Shown here: piece by piece, positions 11,295 through 24,759 of the stretch
How the letters are laid out: the number at the start of each line of letters is the position of its first letter
Numbering within the stretch: position 1 is the first letter of the stretch
Assembly (NCBI GenBank): GCA_031761405.1
Contig: JASEVX010000011.1
Span: forward strand, 65,823,217 to 65,887,216
Length of the DNA stretch: 64,000 nucleotides
Direction: 5' to 3'
Origin: Serripes groenlandicus
Lineage: Eukaryota; Mollusca; Bivalvia; Cardiida; Cardiidae
The notes under the pieces: generated by a model
The model's database searches: none
Seen by the model: the letters and a program-made list of their open reading frames with translations, nothing else
What the model was told of the DNA's origin: nothing
Program-made: the position numbers and the translations under genes

Positions 11295-11647
11295 GCACGT
11301 TTTACATCCTTACAAGTGCTGACTTGCATATCTAAGGTAGAGTCTTAGTATGTAAAACTGCGTTTTTGATTACATAAAATACACTTTCAGGCACCCAACA
11401 CTATTTTAATCAAAATTATTAATTTAAAATAATGGCTTTCATTTATAGCAACTGTTTTATAATGAATGTAATGAAAGCCACCCTTCACTCCTTGAAACAT
11501 TAAGTAGATATTCAAAACTAAAAGTGAAAATGTTAGAAAGAACATAAATAACAAATTTAGTAAACATAGTTTTGTTATAAGGGAGTACTATCTATTTACT
11601 TAGAGAGGAATATGGTGTGATAACGGGCCGGACTTTTATGTTTTTTG

Positions 11648-11653
11648 AATAAA
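11648..11653 (+). terminator. Candidate polyadenylation signal
   Basis: First canonical AATAAA downstream of the methyltransferase stop codon, about 355 bases into the 3' side. The context is AT-rich and there is no independent support. Confidence 0.3.
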
Positions 11654-12249
11654 ACAAAGAGAGGGACAGATGACATGAAATAAGATTCTAGTTTTGTATA
11701 CCTAAGGTGAAATATTTTTAGTCTAAAGTAAGTCTTACCTTTTCTTGTATCTAACATATTTTTAAAATAGCTTTGGTAACAATTTTCCTAGGTTAGACCA
11801 TTTTTGTAAAGTACTGACAGACAAGTTCATTTTAAGAAATTTTTGAGACATTAGAGACCTAAAAAGAAGAGGGGATAGTTATCAAAAAAAAGAAAAAGAT
11901 ATTTGGTGCGATATTAAAATTTACTTCCTATCTTGAAAAAAAAAGGAAAATCCGTCAGTGTGGTGGTCCATCTAGAACAATGGAGGCTAACAGCGATTAT
12001 ATGTAATTCAAAACTATATATGATGACTTTAATATTGCTCAAATACATACGCTTTTTTTAGTATAACTATATTTGTGCTACATCGTATTAATAAATATAA
12101 GATGGATTGATGATTTGATGATATACATCTATATCTATATCAATTGCTTGCATTTTACCCACAAAGCTTCACATTTTGCAATATTCATATTTTTAGTTAC
12201 AATATACTTTCAAACCTGGTGCAAAGATACAATTTTATAATTAAGACCT

Positions 12250-13560
12250 TTAATTGTTGGTCTCTGTTCTTTTCATTTTGCATGAATAAACATAATATTT
12301 AGCCTGTATTAAGAGTTTGTTTATAACTAAATCCATTTTATTATTTCCAAATAAAATGTCAGCTGCCTACAGAAAATGTACTATAAAGTTTGCAAGGATC
12401 ATCTTCATAAAAAATATTCATTTTCTTTAGAAGGTAGTTTGTGCCTAATATTCTGTGGTTTATTGTGTACTGCAACCATGGTAAATTAGGATCAACTGTA
12501 CATGAAAAAACATTGTCAAACCTAATCGTATCTTGCATATTATTAAATCATGTTTTCCTCTTAAGAAATGCTTTTGGCACTTTTGCAGTGGTCAAAATTG
12601 CTCTATAGATTGATCTACAACCTTTTTTTTATCCTTCTTTATTGTTGCTAAGGGGAAGTGGTAAAGGCAAAAAATACATTTTTATTTGGAATATAACGGA
12701 TATCTTTTAATTCGAAATACTTCTTGTTGGCTTCAATCACTCCATCATATTCTAAGATATTCGTTCTTACATTAAAACTGGATATGAAATCTCCGTTACT
12801 ATAGAAGTCACCTCTGACGATTTATAAGATCATCAAGAAAAACAATTCCAGCCGCTAGCCATCTTGTGTAGCAAATGCTCGATCCACCTACCCTTATATC
12901 CGGGTTAAGCCATATAAATAAAGGTTTTTTAACCATTCTCGGGATTGCTCTTTAAGTTTAAACATAACAGACTGTATAGGACATCTTTCCAAAATGGATT
13001 TCGTTCTCGTTTTAAACTTTCTTTTTATGTAATCAGTAATGTACTAAAGAATAAGTTTTAATATAGGGCATGTAATTTTAGCACAGTGATTAAATTTATT
13101 GTTCATATACAACATTCTTCTCAGCCAAGTAACCTTTAACCTGTACATACAAGTTTTCAGATCTATTATTTTGAGTGCACCACATTTGTAATATTGTATT
13201 ACTGTTGTACGCTTAACTTTATCACTTGCATTGTTCCATATAACCGTTTAAAACATAATTTGTAGTTTATTATTTTGCTCTTGTGAGGAGTTATGTATTC
13301 CCATTAATAAATGGTTAAGTTTAGAAAAAACCAAATACTTTATAACAACAATTTCTTTCAAATGGTGTTAATACCTTTTTTGACCAACTTGACAAGAGTT
13401 TTCTGATTTCTTTGATTTTGGATGAATAGTTAAGTTCGACAATGTCTGAGAGTTGTGCAGAGAATTTAACACTAAGAACAGTAAAGGTAGTACGTTCCCA
13501 TGAAAGATTCAGTTCTGGACATAGAGTAACTCGGCTATGTTTGCGTGACCCAAACCAAAT
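12250..13560 (-). mobile_element. Decayed LINE 3' fragment (post-RT region)
   Basis: Minus-strand reading in shifting frames gives ELNLSWERTTF, then VLSVKFSAQLSDIVELNYSS and KIKEIRKLLSSWSKK. Next comes VIKYLVFSKLNHLLMGIHNS, then the conserved WNNASDKVKRTTVIQYYKCG, then LKIIDLKTCMYRLKVTWLRR. Near 12420-12560 it reads LPWLQYTINHRILGTNYLLK and EDDPCKLY. These blocks follow the RT domain in Tx1/L1-like or related animal LINEs, and the last is near the zinc-knuckle region. The style differs from the pieces at 5-10 kb, so this is another family. Stops are frequent; the 3' limit near 12250 is approximate. Confidence 0.75.
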
Positions 13561-16520
13561 CGAAATAATTATTGTTTGGGTATATTATAAAATATTCGAA
13601 CTGTTGGTTCATAGTAATTGTTTAATATGATGTTTCATAGTAATTTATTGATATTTTGGTTCATAGTAATTGATTGATACTTTGGTTTATAGCGTCTTTT
13701 TAAACATGCATACACTTAAATTGCCTCGAAAGTATTAGAAAACAAAACCCTTATGTAATTAATTGCCCACAATATGGTATGTGTGTGTGAAAAGGCATGT
13801 AGAAACAATTCACAATGCATACAAATATGTTATAGCACCACAGTGGACATATCGGGTTGTTACCAAACTATGCAGGGAGAACGTGTCGATATACATCTTC
13901 ATTTTAAACCTTTTTAACATACATTGTATAGAGCAACTGCATGACAATACTAAAGTAAATACCTCCCGCAAACCAACTGAAACATAATAACGGATAAATT
14001 GTAAAAAACTTTGCATCTGACAAATAAACAATATAACGCCGAAGGTTGCATTTTTACGAGATAGCGAGAATGATATTTTCAACAATATCAGTATGTCTTA
14101 TCGTGAGAATTGTACATCAGTAACTTAACATATAACATTTTAATGAATAGTGACTATCAGGTATACTACAGTTACACAGCAAAATAAATGTGTCAGTTTG
14201 AAAATGTGAATAAATAGTTTAACAACAGTTATATCAACTCAATATTTGCATCAACTTCTCCAGACGCCATTGCTTACAGACATTCCGTAACCTTTGTTCA
14301 CCGAAATGCGTAACATGTTATGTATAACAAATGACAATTATTATGGGGAAAAATGACACTTAAACTGCTACTTTCAACGTCAGAACTGGCTCCATTGCAA
14401 GTGACATTAGTTTCCCACTGATATCATCCCTCCAACCATAAACAAAAGTGTATGTATACATCGCTAGAGACTGCTTGATTCCTGGTGAACTCCACTGAAT
14501 TAACATTTTAAATGACAGTTTTGGTTTTGTCGACGTAGTGATATAATTTTAATATTTTGCATTTTGCAATTGTTCATTTGACGTCTTTTTTACGAGTAGT
14601 TCTTGCACGTCGCTAAACAACACTTATATTTTGATGGTTATTATAGAACAACAACATTAAGCTTTTGTAATTAGATCAATATAACAACTAATTAATGTCA
14701 TGCAAATTGTCGGTATCTTCTGTTTGTGTATGTTTGAAATATGACAACGATTTACAACTAAACTAACGACAATACTTAGAAATATTAAGTCGCCATCAGG
14801 TAGGGCAAAAACAAATATTCGTATGGTATGAATTTCCGAAATATGTATTAACTAATACAAGCATTACTAAGAAAGTCCTATTTCTTTTGGATTACCCCTC
14901 GTATTATATATATATATTATGTATTTAAACAGATTTCCATGTATTGTTATCCTGTATCCTGTATTACGTCTATTTATATCCTGTTTAATTTTCAATTAAA
15001 TAACTATTCGAGAAGAAATAAATTAAAATATCCATGCTTAGTAGGTAGTAGATTTCCTGATACCATAACGTTGATGATTATTGCGAAAAAAAAGGTTGTC
15101 AATTTTAATTTCGCTAACTGCGTTTCAGCCAAAATATCGTAATGTGCGTTCCGACGCACGACATCGGTAAAACGGCATTCTGATGTACTAAAAATCGGCT
15201 CCACAGATTTTCCTGAAATTCTGGTAATTTATAGTAGAAAGGGTTATCGTAATGAAATGCACATATGGTGACCTATGTTTTTTAGCATTTTTTATCAAAG
15301 TGAATGATGTTTAGTGTTTATTGACGGACAATTATATTATGTATAATGGAATTTTTTTGAAAAAATGTATGTTTTAACCCTTTTCGGGGGTTAAATGTGA
15401 CAACATTTCTACTTTTAAAACCAGCTTAATATATTTGTTTTCATTTTTTTATCACAAATTCTCTTTCATATTGATTAACAATCTATAAATAAAGTTATAT
15501 ATGAACTTTAATGTAATTTGTAGTTTTCATTTGACTGGCCCAAATGAACTTCAGTTTGTTTTCCGTAAAGGAAAGTGGTGTGATTTTTTAAACTGACCGA
15601 ATGTCCCTCCGAATATATCACCAAATACTTTCCGTTTGCTTTCCGAATGTTTTCAGTATTGTTTCAGAATGCTTTCAGATTAGACTGAATACTTCTCGCA
15701 TGTTGACTTCAAAAAGTTTCAAAACAATGTATTTCCTATTGTTACAAACAACATCCATATCCACTATGATTATTTAAATCAATCCTGAATTCGCCACATA
15801 CAGTAAAGCGTATCAATAAGTAAATCCCATAAAGAACGTTATTTATATTGACCTGTGAAATCAGCTGTTAAATAAAAACAAAAACATCACGTGACAAAAC
15901 AATTCCGTTGAAATGACCGTGACCATTACACACAAGGTGCAACATTTACGAAACGCAGATTTCCATGCATAAAACAATAAGATCAAGTGACAGGTCAAAC
16001 TATCGATACTTCTCGATAACGTGACTTATATGCAATCATAAAAATAACAACAAAACAAACTTACATCGTCATTTCAGGCGGATGGCGACTAAAATCAATT
16101 GCAAGCCAAAACACAGCCACGCTGACTAATACCGGAAATACACTACAACGCGAATACCATAGAGTATATCCGAATATAATAAAAGGAATCAAAGCGCTGA
16201 AAGTATTCAGCACAGTATTGAATACATTTAGATAAAATTGTTAATGTTTCACATATAACTATCGTTTTAAAGACTTTTTAATGATTTTTCCAAAAAATAA
16301 AATCTTTATTTAAGGGCTTCAATTAAGAAAGTTGTCAATAGTCTTATTGTTCGTATTTCATTTAACCGTAGTTATTATTACTCTATAAGAACGTTAGCAT
16401 ATGATTTTGTGTGAGAAAATTTGTATTGAATCGAACAATACAAACATTGCCAACTTTGGGGTTTATCAGGGTATAGAGCGATCTCTAGGAATAAGAAGGT
16501 TTATCTATGTTATATCTTAC
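13561..16520. other. AT-rich stretch without recognisable genes
   Basis: No family motif, tRNA or clear repeat was recognised. 13620-13700 repeats the phrase TTCATAGTAATT a few times. 15600-15680 is rich in the words TTTCCG and TTTCAG. Neither has evident function. Confidence 0.45.
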
Positions 16521-16529
16521 TAAATATTC

Positions 16530-17095
16530 CATGAAACTTAGTCGTTTTTTCATAGTTGAAGGGATATCCCAAACAAACCGAGATTATAACAATAACAAAA
16601 TATACATATTTACGCCGTTTCCAATACGAACTCAAAATCTTCACTGATGTCTTTTTTTATTTTAACTGTTTTATATATCAACCATTTAAATTGAGCCTTA
16701 TAAGTTGACCAATAGAAAGAATGGCCAATCATATTATTATACAATATATATAGATTAATTAATTAACTCGAGCCACGCTAATTACTGTATAAACAGCTCA
16801 AAGCGACATATGGCATAAGTCCCATTGTTAAATTTTCTTAACTGAAATGTCAGCTTGGCTAGATAATGAGCAATAAGTTCGGAAATGGCCTTTCTCGCAC
16901 GCCTTTATTTCCTATTTTGTGCACACATATGAACAAAGTATTTAACAATACATCAAACATTTCTTTATACTTTCCGAATTGTCCTGCTTTAACTATAAGG
17001 TTATATTCTGATATGTTTGTACATTATATATTTAGTGTGAAATAATTGACAAAGTAAACAAAAAAGTTAAATTATCACTTAAAACATATATTGGC
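16530..17095. repeat. Left edge copy of the 16.5-40 kb array spacer
   Basis: This block matches 29.9-30.6 kb and 37.1-37.75 kb. Shared words in order are GGGATATCCCAAAC, CCTTATAAGTTGACCAAT, GATTAATTAACT, AACAGCTCAA, ATGTCAGCTTG, TTTCCTATTTTGTGC and TATCACTTAAAACA. Similarity ends near 17090, exactly where the other copies continue into the SGNH-like fragment. It therefore marks an old member of the array that lost or never had that piece. Confidence 0.75.
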
Positions 17096-17168
17096 ACTCC
17101 AACAAATATAAGATAAATGTAATACACACTATATAAGGCACTTGAACTCAAGTTGTTAATGACTATGT

Positions 17169-17610
17169 CTATGGAACTCCCAAAGTATATATCAAAGTCA
17201 AGGTACGCCTCGTAGTACTTGTTATTTTTTTGTTTTCATAACTAGATATCAATTTATGACAAATCGACTTCAGATCATCAACTTCGGATTTATTATCCGA
17301 CCAATCCAAATGATCCAAATGATCAATTAACTCAATAATAGCCATTGGATATAAATTTAACAATTAAGAGAAGCCATGCCAAAATAACACATAGCATTTT
17401 CTCTGTTATATTGTAGGGTGCACAGTGAAGCAAGGGAAAAACTATCCAATGTCATACAGGGGTCTGGTATGCAAATGTCAATAAATGACATTCTTTTCCT
17501 ATCAAAAGCAATCCACACTTCCTTTTTTAAGGCATTGGAGATATATCTCCTAGATTGCCAGATGACAGACAAAGTATAGCTGTTATCTGGTATAATCACA
17601 ACATATGTTG
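17169..17610 (-). pseudogene. Unidentified broken coding sequence
   Basis: Two overlapping minus-strand ORFs join with one frame change near 17357-17363. The first (17357-17610) includes YTLSVIWQSRRYISNALKK and WIAFDRKRMSFIDICIPDP. The second (17169-17363) continues with LYPMAIIELIDHLDHLDWSD and KSEVDDLKSICHKLISSYEN. Composition (balanced charged residues, amphipathic stretches) looks more protein-like than the surroundings. No start codon or promoter is evident. I do not recognise the family. It could be an exon of a frameshifted gene or a transposon protein. Confidence 0.35.
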
Positions 17611-17639
17611 TAGTCTTAGTTTATAAAACAGAGTGATTT

Positions 17640-19350
17640 GCGTAATTGTTAAGCCAAAGGATAAACTTCTATGTAAACAATTTGTATAATATATTTTATC
17701 TATATAACATATATATGGTTTTCCTTTACAATATCTAAACAGAAACTATACAGGGATACCATCTACATATCCCAAAAATTTCAATAACTATTCTTAAAGC
17801 TACTATGAACTTGTCGCAAAACAAACCAGTTAGAACAATTTTAAGATTACAACTTTAAATAGACCACGAGTCTAGAAATAGAGCAGAATTCTTCCATCAC
17901 CTGGAAAATTTTCACAAATCTCACTATCCATTTTTTCTTATTTTCATTTTTTCAAATTACATTGTTTTGTATCACTGGCTCAGTACTGAGGGAGATATTT
18001 TACAAGAAATGGGCCTCCTACTCATATTTGTTATGCTTTTTTCGATTATCCCTATAGTGGAAATGACGTCACAAATGTTTTTCGTCTGCCCCAACGGCAA
18101 TTGTTTTAATATAACTCCAGAGACAAACAATATACATTAGGAAGAGAGACAACTCGTCTTTCCCCACTTTTAACCCCCCATATGCTTATAAACTTAATGA
18201 CTGGGACGTCATTTTCCACACCTATAAATACAGACGGTGCGCGGGGCACTAATACAATGTCCTATCGTACCCCTCTCTACTTACGCGTAATGTCTGTGTT
18301 ATGGCAAATGATCCAAATCTGATTTATTTCATTATATACTTTTTATACCATAATTTATCTTGTCGCATTTTTATGTTCATATTCAAACTCAGTGTTAAAA
18401 CTCCAAGTTTACAGCAGTTGTTATACCGTACTAGTAAGTGGGGGAAGCGTATATGTTAAATATATATATAACACCATATGCGAAGAACCCACTTGCTTAA
18501 CACAGACATTAAACTTCTTATTTTTGTACAAACCCTATATTAGAAACAGAGGAGGCCCAACAATAATATCGGTGTTTCTACAAACACTCAAACACAAAAT
18601 ATAATAATATAACCAAAATAGAACAATAGGCAAATATAATCAAATAGCACAGCTTGGACATTTGTTTATAATATTTTTATAGGCACCTGATTGGGACCAT
18701 TGTTGTTGACCGGAAGAAATTACTTATGTTGTAAATAATTTAACATCGACTTTTTTACCCGAAAATGTGCTATTAATATATCCAATCATCAATTTTTGTA
18801 CAAAATATTTAGATCCATCCTTTGTCCCTTTTTACCATTAGAGGTATTTATATGACCGTATACAACTTTACAGGCGAAGGGTGGACTTCGATTTACTCAA
18901 TGCAACGGGACTAATGATCGGCTTATCAAAACACTAGATCTGTCTCGGCTCTTAAATTATCAAGCTTGATTGCGAAGGAAGAGGTGAGCTTTACCGAAAA
19001 AAACCGATTGAAATTGAGCCAATCAGAGGCCCCTTAGCAAACGATTGTCAAGCTATTGATTATCAAGTAAACAGTGTAACTACACATAGGACGATATAGA
19101 CATATTTATTTTTTAAGCAAACAAGTGATACATATACATTTAATTTAACAAAACCATATTTTTAAACAATAGTCTTATGTACAATTATTAGAACAGAATA
19201 CGGGAGAAATGTTAAGCAATTGGAAATTAATAATCGAAAGTCAATAATAAAAGAAATTGATAAGTAAAATATAGAAATTTTGATTTAATAGTCCGCATTA
19301 AAATGTTGAAAGTAGAAACAATGGCAGCTCGCAAAATGGCTTTATGACGT
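17640..19350. other. AT-rich stretch without recognisable features
   Basis: No motif-bearing ORF, RNA gene or strong repeat seen. Confidence 0.45.
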
Positions 19351-21152
19351 AAGGCGAAGGTAAACAAATACATCTGATGATGATGAAGCCTTGCCAATCA
19401 CTGCTAAAACAGCTCAAGGCGACATATGACATAGATAACCTCTATTGTTAAATTTCCAGTCGATATGTCTGAGAAAGGGGATATAATTTAGTCAGGTTTA
19501 TTGAAAAACAATTACATATAAAAACTTGACAAACATCAAATATCCTATGGATGTTTCTTGACACGTCATTTTGAAGAAATGATGTTAACTTATTTCAATT
19601 CATCATCAACATTTAAATTATACATTATTAATAGCTAAAGTCATAGTGAATTGCAGGTACTAATTTATCAAATTGTACGGCATTACACTACCCCAGTATG
19701 GTCTTCTAACAAAGTATTATACCTTTAAACAAGTGGCACTATTTGAAGATTTAGTTTTGCATGTCTCTTGTCACTTTTGTCCTCTCCAAATCGTCGCCAT
19801 TCGTCAAAAATACTGCACTTGACTGGTTCCAGGGATTTATATTGGGTACCAGAGCATTCCTCCTGTAACATCTTTTTTACCGTTAAGTCATACATAGGCT
19901 AATAAAAAGTAATCAACTATTTCTGGTAGACTCTCATTTAGTCTGTTTTCGGTTTAATACTTCAGCAGTGGATAAGGTAATTCTGGTCGCGGACATGATC
20001 CATTTAACTGAATATGTTAAGATCGCTCCTCTGTGTTGGAAACACGATATCCGAAGAAAGGGTGGTTTAGGCGCAAATGAAAGGCATTGTTACATGGACG
20101 ATAATCAACAACAAAGTCATAGTGAGCTACGTACTCTGGAAGTGCACGGCTGTTATGGTGTTGATTTTGCCCTTCTGGGTTCAACGATTTTCCTCTGTGA
20201 CATTGCGTATTACCCGTGAATGTGATTGAAACAGAGACACACACATACACACGCCAGTCCATTTTTATATTTCATTAGTTTCCATGAAACATAGTTGTTT
20301 TTATCTTGCTGAAGGTATATCCCAAACATACTGAAATTATAACAAGAACAATATATACATATGTAAGTTGCAAATCACGAGGTTTCCAGTGCGACTCCAT
20401 GTCTTCACTGATGACATTTTTTTATTTTTTTTATATCAACCATTTAAATTGAGTCTTATAAGTTGATCAATGAAAAGTATGGCCAATCAAATTATTAAAC
20501 AATATATAAAGATTGATTAATTAACTTGAGCCCCACCAAGTACTTTATAAACAGCTCCAGGCGACATATGGCATTGATAAGTCCCATTGTTACATATAGA
20601 AACTTGACAAAAATTACATATCCTTTTGATGTTTCTTGACACGCCATTATGAAGGCATGATGTTAACTTGTAACTAATTTAAATTCAGCATCAACATTTG
20701 AATAATTATACATAATTAAGAGCTAAAATCATAGGAAATTGCAGGTACTAATTTATTAAATTGTAAGACATAACACTACCCCAGCTTGGTCTTCTAACAA
20801 AGTGTTATACCATTTAACATGTGGCACTATATTTGAGATTTTATTTTGTGGGTATCTCGTTTTACACTTAATTTACACGAGTGTGATACCACGTATAAAA
20901 ACTGTATGCGTTTTCAATAATCAACATTTTGTCCTCTCATAATGAGCCATTTCTCTATTTAAATATGAACTTATTAGTTATCTATATTTTTCTGAGATTA
21001 TTTCAAAGAAGTCTGCTGCCGATTTTTAATATGTGCGAAAGGGTTTATATTAATAAGTTCACTGTTCCTTTATGATGCAGCTTTTAAAATTTAATTAAGC
21101 AATTTCAATCTCACTTCTCTATGCGATAATGCTATATCAACCTTTACGTGAT

Positions 21153-21222
21153 ACCAGGTACGTAGATAAGAGGGACAGGCAACTCCAACTATACACCTGT
21201 TATCTGGTTAAAATATCACCTT
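21153..21222 (+). repeat. Solo left arm of the 511-bp inverted-repeat element
   Basis: The arm from ACCAGGTACGTAGATAAGAG to TTAAAATATCAC is present. The element core and right arm are missing, and the sequence passes directly into a family-P MITE remnant (CATATACAACAAATCTACAG). This is a deletion derivative of the elements at 22951, 25836 and 32992. Confidence 0.75.
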
Positions 21223-21224
21223 TT

Positions 21225-21440
21225 CGCATATACAACAAATCTACAGCAGATGAATTTAACCCTTTTCACCAAACAGCATAAGACAGCTTTTAAAATATTT
21301 ACACTAGAGTATGGAAAGTCTATCTAAAGGAATGTATAATTAATGAATAGATTTGACAGCTCTATGGCAAAAGCAGAAAATGCTCATTAAGATGTTCCCT
21401 TTTGCCCCAAAAAAGAATTGTTTTAAACAAATGTCTCTGA
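21225..21440 (+). mobile_element. Eroded family-P MITE copies within the array
   Basis: CATATACAACAAATCTACAG and AAAGCAGAAAATGCTCATTA plus TGTCTCTGAAGATGCTTTTA correspond to the left end, hairpin and right end of family P. Equivalent remnants precede each HPFF exon (about 24000-24240, 26790-27030 and 33950-34190). The MITE was therefore already present when the module was multiplied. Confidence 0.6.
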
Positions 21441-21466
21441 AGATGCTTTTACATGTGACAAAACGG

Positions 21467-21979
21467 CTAACTGAGTAAATTGTATTTCCCAAAGTGCCCC
21501 TCTAATGAACTATTGTATATTTTCGCATGAGGCGCAATATTGAATATTCTATTCTTAGGGTCTGACCTCACTTTTCCGCATTCGAATGATACCATGTATG
21601 CATTTGTTTTAACAAGTCTCTTCTCTTGGCCCATTATTTTCCAATCGTCGCAAATATTCTTTTTGGCAGGTTCCAACGTCTGGTAAAGAATTCCAAGACA
21701 TTGTTTCTCAAGTAATTTTGTAACTGCGGGATCATATTTGCAGTCAAACAAATAACAATCGACGAGTTCGCGCACATATTTGCTTCCGTTATCAGTAAGT
21801 TCAATCAACAGGAGTGATGGATACTCAGTAGGACTTGGACACGTATTGTTAGAATAACATGACTCGGATCGGCTTTCAGTCCTTTCAATCAATAACTTGA
21901 AAAATGGATGCCGTGAACGGCACAAAAGCATTGCATTATTCACAGCACAAAGGAATGGCGTTGTTAACACGACGATACT
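21467..21979 (-). pseudogene. HPFF exon copy 1: possible glycosyltransferase C-terminal exon
   Basis: Open for about 170 codons after a good splice-acceptor-like site (TTTGTTGTAG at 21980-21989), ending at a stop at 21467. The motif VNNAMLLCRSRHPFFKLLIE lies near the start. ILYQTLEPAKKNICDDW comes in the middle, then TNAYMVSFECGK and IAPHAKIYNSSLEGHF. The order resembles the C-terminal half of A4GALT/GT32-like glycosyltransferases (NxAxL..xHxF, then a PxxxxxxxxDW-type region, then a YAVHxW-like strand). The match is weak and the DXD part is not visible upstream. It is the only copy with an open frame to the end. The other copies have one extra base at each of two sites. It could be a functional terminal exon or a relic. 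Confidence 0.4.
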
Positions 21980-22950
21980 CTACAACAAATTCATAGGCAA
22001 CAACGTTGTCTGGAAGTGCACCGCTGAGGTAACATTCGTGACAGTTATTTCGATGTTGATTTTGCTCTTCTGGGTTCAACGTTTTTTCTCTGCGACATTG
22101 CTTATTACTCGTGAATGAGATTGAAGCAGAGACACACATTTGTACACGCCAGTCCCTTTCAACACTTTAATTGTTTCTATTGAACTCCATGAAACTTAAT
22201 CTTTTTATCTCAAACATACCGAAATTATAACAATAACAATATATACATATTTAAGTCGAAAACCACGTCGTTTCCAATGCAAACTACAAATCTTCACTGA
22301 TGACTTTTTTATATTAACTGTTTTTTATATCAACAATTTTAATTCAGCATTATAAGTTGACCAATGAAAAATATGGCCAATTAAATTAGTATACAATATT
22401 TATAGATTGATTAATTAACTTGAGTCCCACCAATTACTTTATAAACAGCTCAAGGCGACATATTTCAATACATCATCAACATTTGAATAATTAAACATAA
22501 TTAATAGCAATAATCGTAGTGAATTGCAGGTACTAATTTGTTAAACGTTTACGGCATAACACTACCCCAGCTTGGTCTTCTAACAAAGTGTTATACCTTT
22601 TAACATGTGGCACTATTTTTGAGATTTTATTTTGTGGGTATCTCATGACTTAATTTACACCAGTGTGATACCACGTATAAAAAGTGTATGCGTTTTCAAA
22701 AATCAACATTGCGTCTTCTCATAATGAGCCATTTCTCGTTTTGCCCCTCTATTTTTCAAATATGAACTTATTAGTTATCTATATTCTTCTGAGATTATTT
22801 CAAAGTTGTCTGCTGCCGATTTTTTAATATGTGCCAGAGGGTTCATATTTATAAGTTCACTGTTCCTTTATGATGCAGCTTTTAAAATTAAATTAAGCAA
22901 TTTCAATCTCACTTCTCTATGCGATAATGCTAAATCAACCTTTACGTGAT

Positions 22951-23461
22951 ACCAGGTACGTAGATAAGAGGGACAGGCAACTCCAACTATACACCTGTTA
23001 TCTGGTTAAAATATCACACATAGAAATAAAATTGTCCAAATTTTCACATTTTGTAGCAAATAAAACTTTTAAGCCGCATTTGGCACATAAACAAAACATA
23101 CATATTCTGAAAGCTTAACATTTCAACTAAAGTTAAAGATACAATGAACAACTGGAATTTCTTTGTATTTTGAACAATGACTGGTTTAAAAGACACAGAT
23201 ATTGGGATTTCTGAATTATTTAATTCTTTTCCAAAAATTAATAGATTGACATTTTCCATAAGGATAACATATTATCAAAACCTGTAGTGTATTAAAATAG
23301 TTGTATCTACTGCAATAGAAGAATGTTTAAACTTCCAGAAAATATTTCTTTTTATTTTCATATCTTAAATAGTTTTTGAGTTTTACTTGCTACAAATGTT
23401 GGCACGGGTGATATTTTAGTATATAAGTTAGTTACTTATCCCTCTTATCTACGTCCCTGGT
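22951..23461. mobile_element. 511-bp inverted-repeat element, copy 1
   Basis: Left end ACCAGGTACGTAGATAAGAG, right end the complement of ACCAGGGACGTAGATAAGAG. Both arms also share a GTGATATTTTA / TAAAATATCAC inner block about 55-70 bases in. The core of about 380 bases is AT-rich. A short minus-strand ORF in it has no recognisable motif. This looks like a non-autonomous DNA transposon with terminal inverted repeats, although no target duplication is evident because every copy lies in the same duplicated module. Confidence 0.65.
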
Positions 23462-23559
23462 GAAACTGAGTTTTTCTTAAAACCTCAATTTATCTAGGGT
23501 TTGTGATGTGATAGTGCAAGATATACCAACTTGCAGCAGCATTTTGATTATTGTCAGCA

Positions 23560-23745
23560 GACAGCTTTTGAAGACATTTCAGCAAACGTCGAAAAATTGC
23601 TCACAATTAGCAATTACTCCTTTTACCACCAGGTTTTCACCTCTTTTTAATAATTAAACTTTCACTTATAGAAATGTTCCATAGTTTTGCATACATATTT
23701 CCTGAGTTATCTGATGCGGATTTGTTGTATTTTGTTAAGGGTTAA
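23560..23745. mobile_element. Eroded family-P MITE
   Basis: CAGCAGACAGCTTTTGAAGA, a hairpin remnant AATTGCTCACAATTAGCAAT and the end TGATGCGGATTTGTTGTATT followed by AAGGGTTAA. Matching copies follow the other 511-bp elements at about 26440-26630 and 33595-33785. Confidence 0.55.
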
Positions 23746-24345
23746 AAGCTCAGAAGCAGATGTGGCTGGAAAAAAAGAGAAACTAATAAAACCAATTCAT
23801 TGCTTCTTTTCACACATTATTTCCAATTATGAATCCATATTGTCCGTCGACCTTTTTCACTTAATACTTTTCGCAAACACAGTTGATTGATTGGTGTTTT
23901 ACAATTTTTCAGTTATATCATGGCGTTTCTCCACATTATAACTATGAATGTTCTTAAAATATTTCCCCTCAGATGTCTTCACAGCAGACACTTTCAACCT
24001 TTTCCCATATACAACAAATCTACAGCAGATGAATTTAACCCATTCCAACAAACAGCATAAGACAGCTGTTGAAATATTTACACAAGAGTATGGAAAGTCT
24101 ATCTAAAGGAATGTATAATTAATGAATAGATTTGACAACCCTATGGCAAAAGCAGAAAATGCTCATTAAATGTTCCTTTTTGCCCCACAAAATAATTGTT
24201 TTAAACAAATGTCTCTGAAGATGCTTTTACATGTGACAAAACGGCTAACTGAGTAAAGTGTATTTCCCAAAGTGCCCCTCTAATGAACTATTGTATATTT
24301 TCGCATGAGGCGCAATATTGAATATTCTATTCTTAGGGTCTGACC

Positions 24346-24759
24346 TCACTTTACGAGCATTCGAATGATACCATGTATGCATTTGTTATTAACAAGTCTC
24401 TTCTCTTGGCCCATTCTTTTCCAATCGTCGCAAATATTCTTTTTGGCAGGTTCTAACGTCTGGTAAAGAATTCCAAGACATTGTTTCTCAAGTAATTTTG
24501 TAACTGCGGGATCATATTTGCAGTCAAACAAATAATAATCGACGAGTTCGCGCACATCTTTGCTTCCGTTATCAGTAAGTTCAATCAACAGGAGTGATGG
24601 ATACTCAGTAGGACTTGGACACGTATTGTTAGAATAACATGACTCGGATCGGCTTTCAGTCCTATCAATCAATAACTTGAAAAACGGATGCCGTAAACGG
24701 CAAAAAAGCATTGCATTATTCATAGCACAAAGGAATGGCTTTGTTAACACGACGATAAT
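24346..24759 (-). pseudogene. HPFF exon copy 2 (frameshifted)
   Basis: Same exon as 21467-21979 with the same acceptor-like TTTGTTGTAG. It keeps NNAMLFCRLRHPFFKLL and the CLGILYQTLEPAKKNICDDW block. The frame is lost after KRLV, where an extra base gives NNKCIHGII and a stop. A second extra base lies near 24355. Relative to copy 1 these two indels would restore the frame only downstream. Confidence 0.6.

Noticed and set aside
22951..23461. LTR retrotransposon
   Set aside because: The terminal repeats are inverted, not direct, and no retroviral-type coding motif lies inside.
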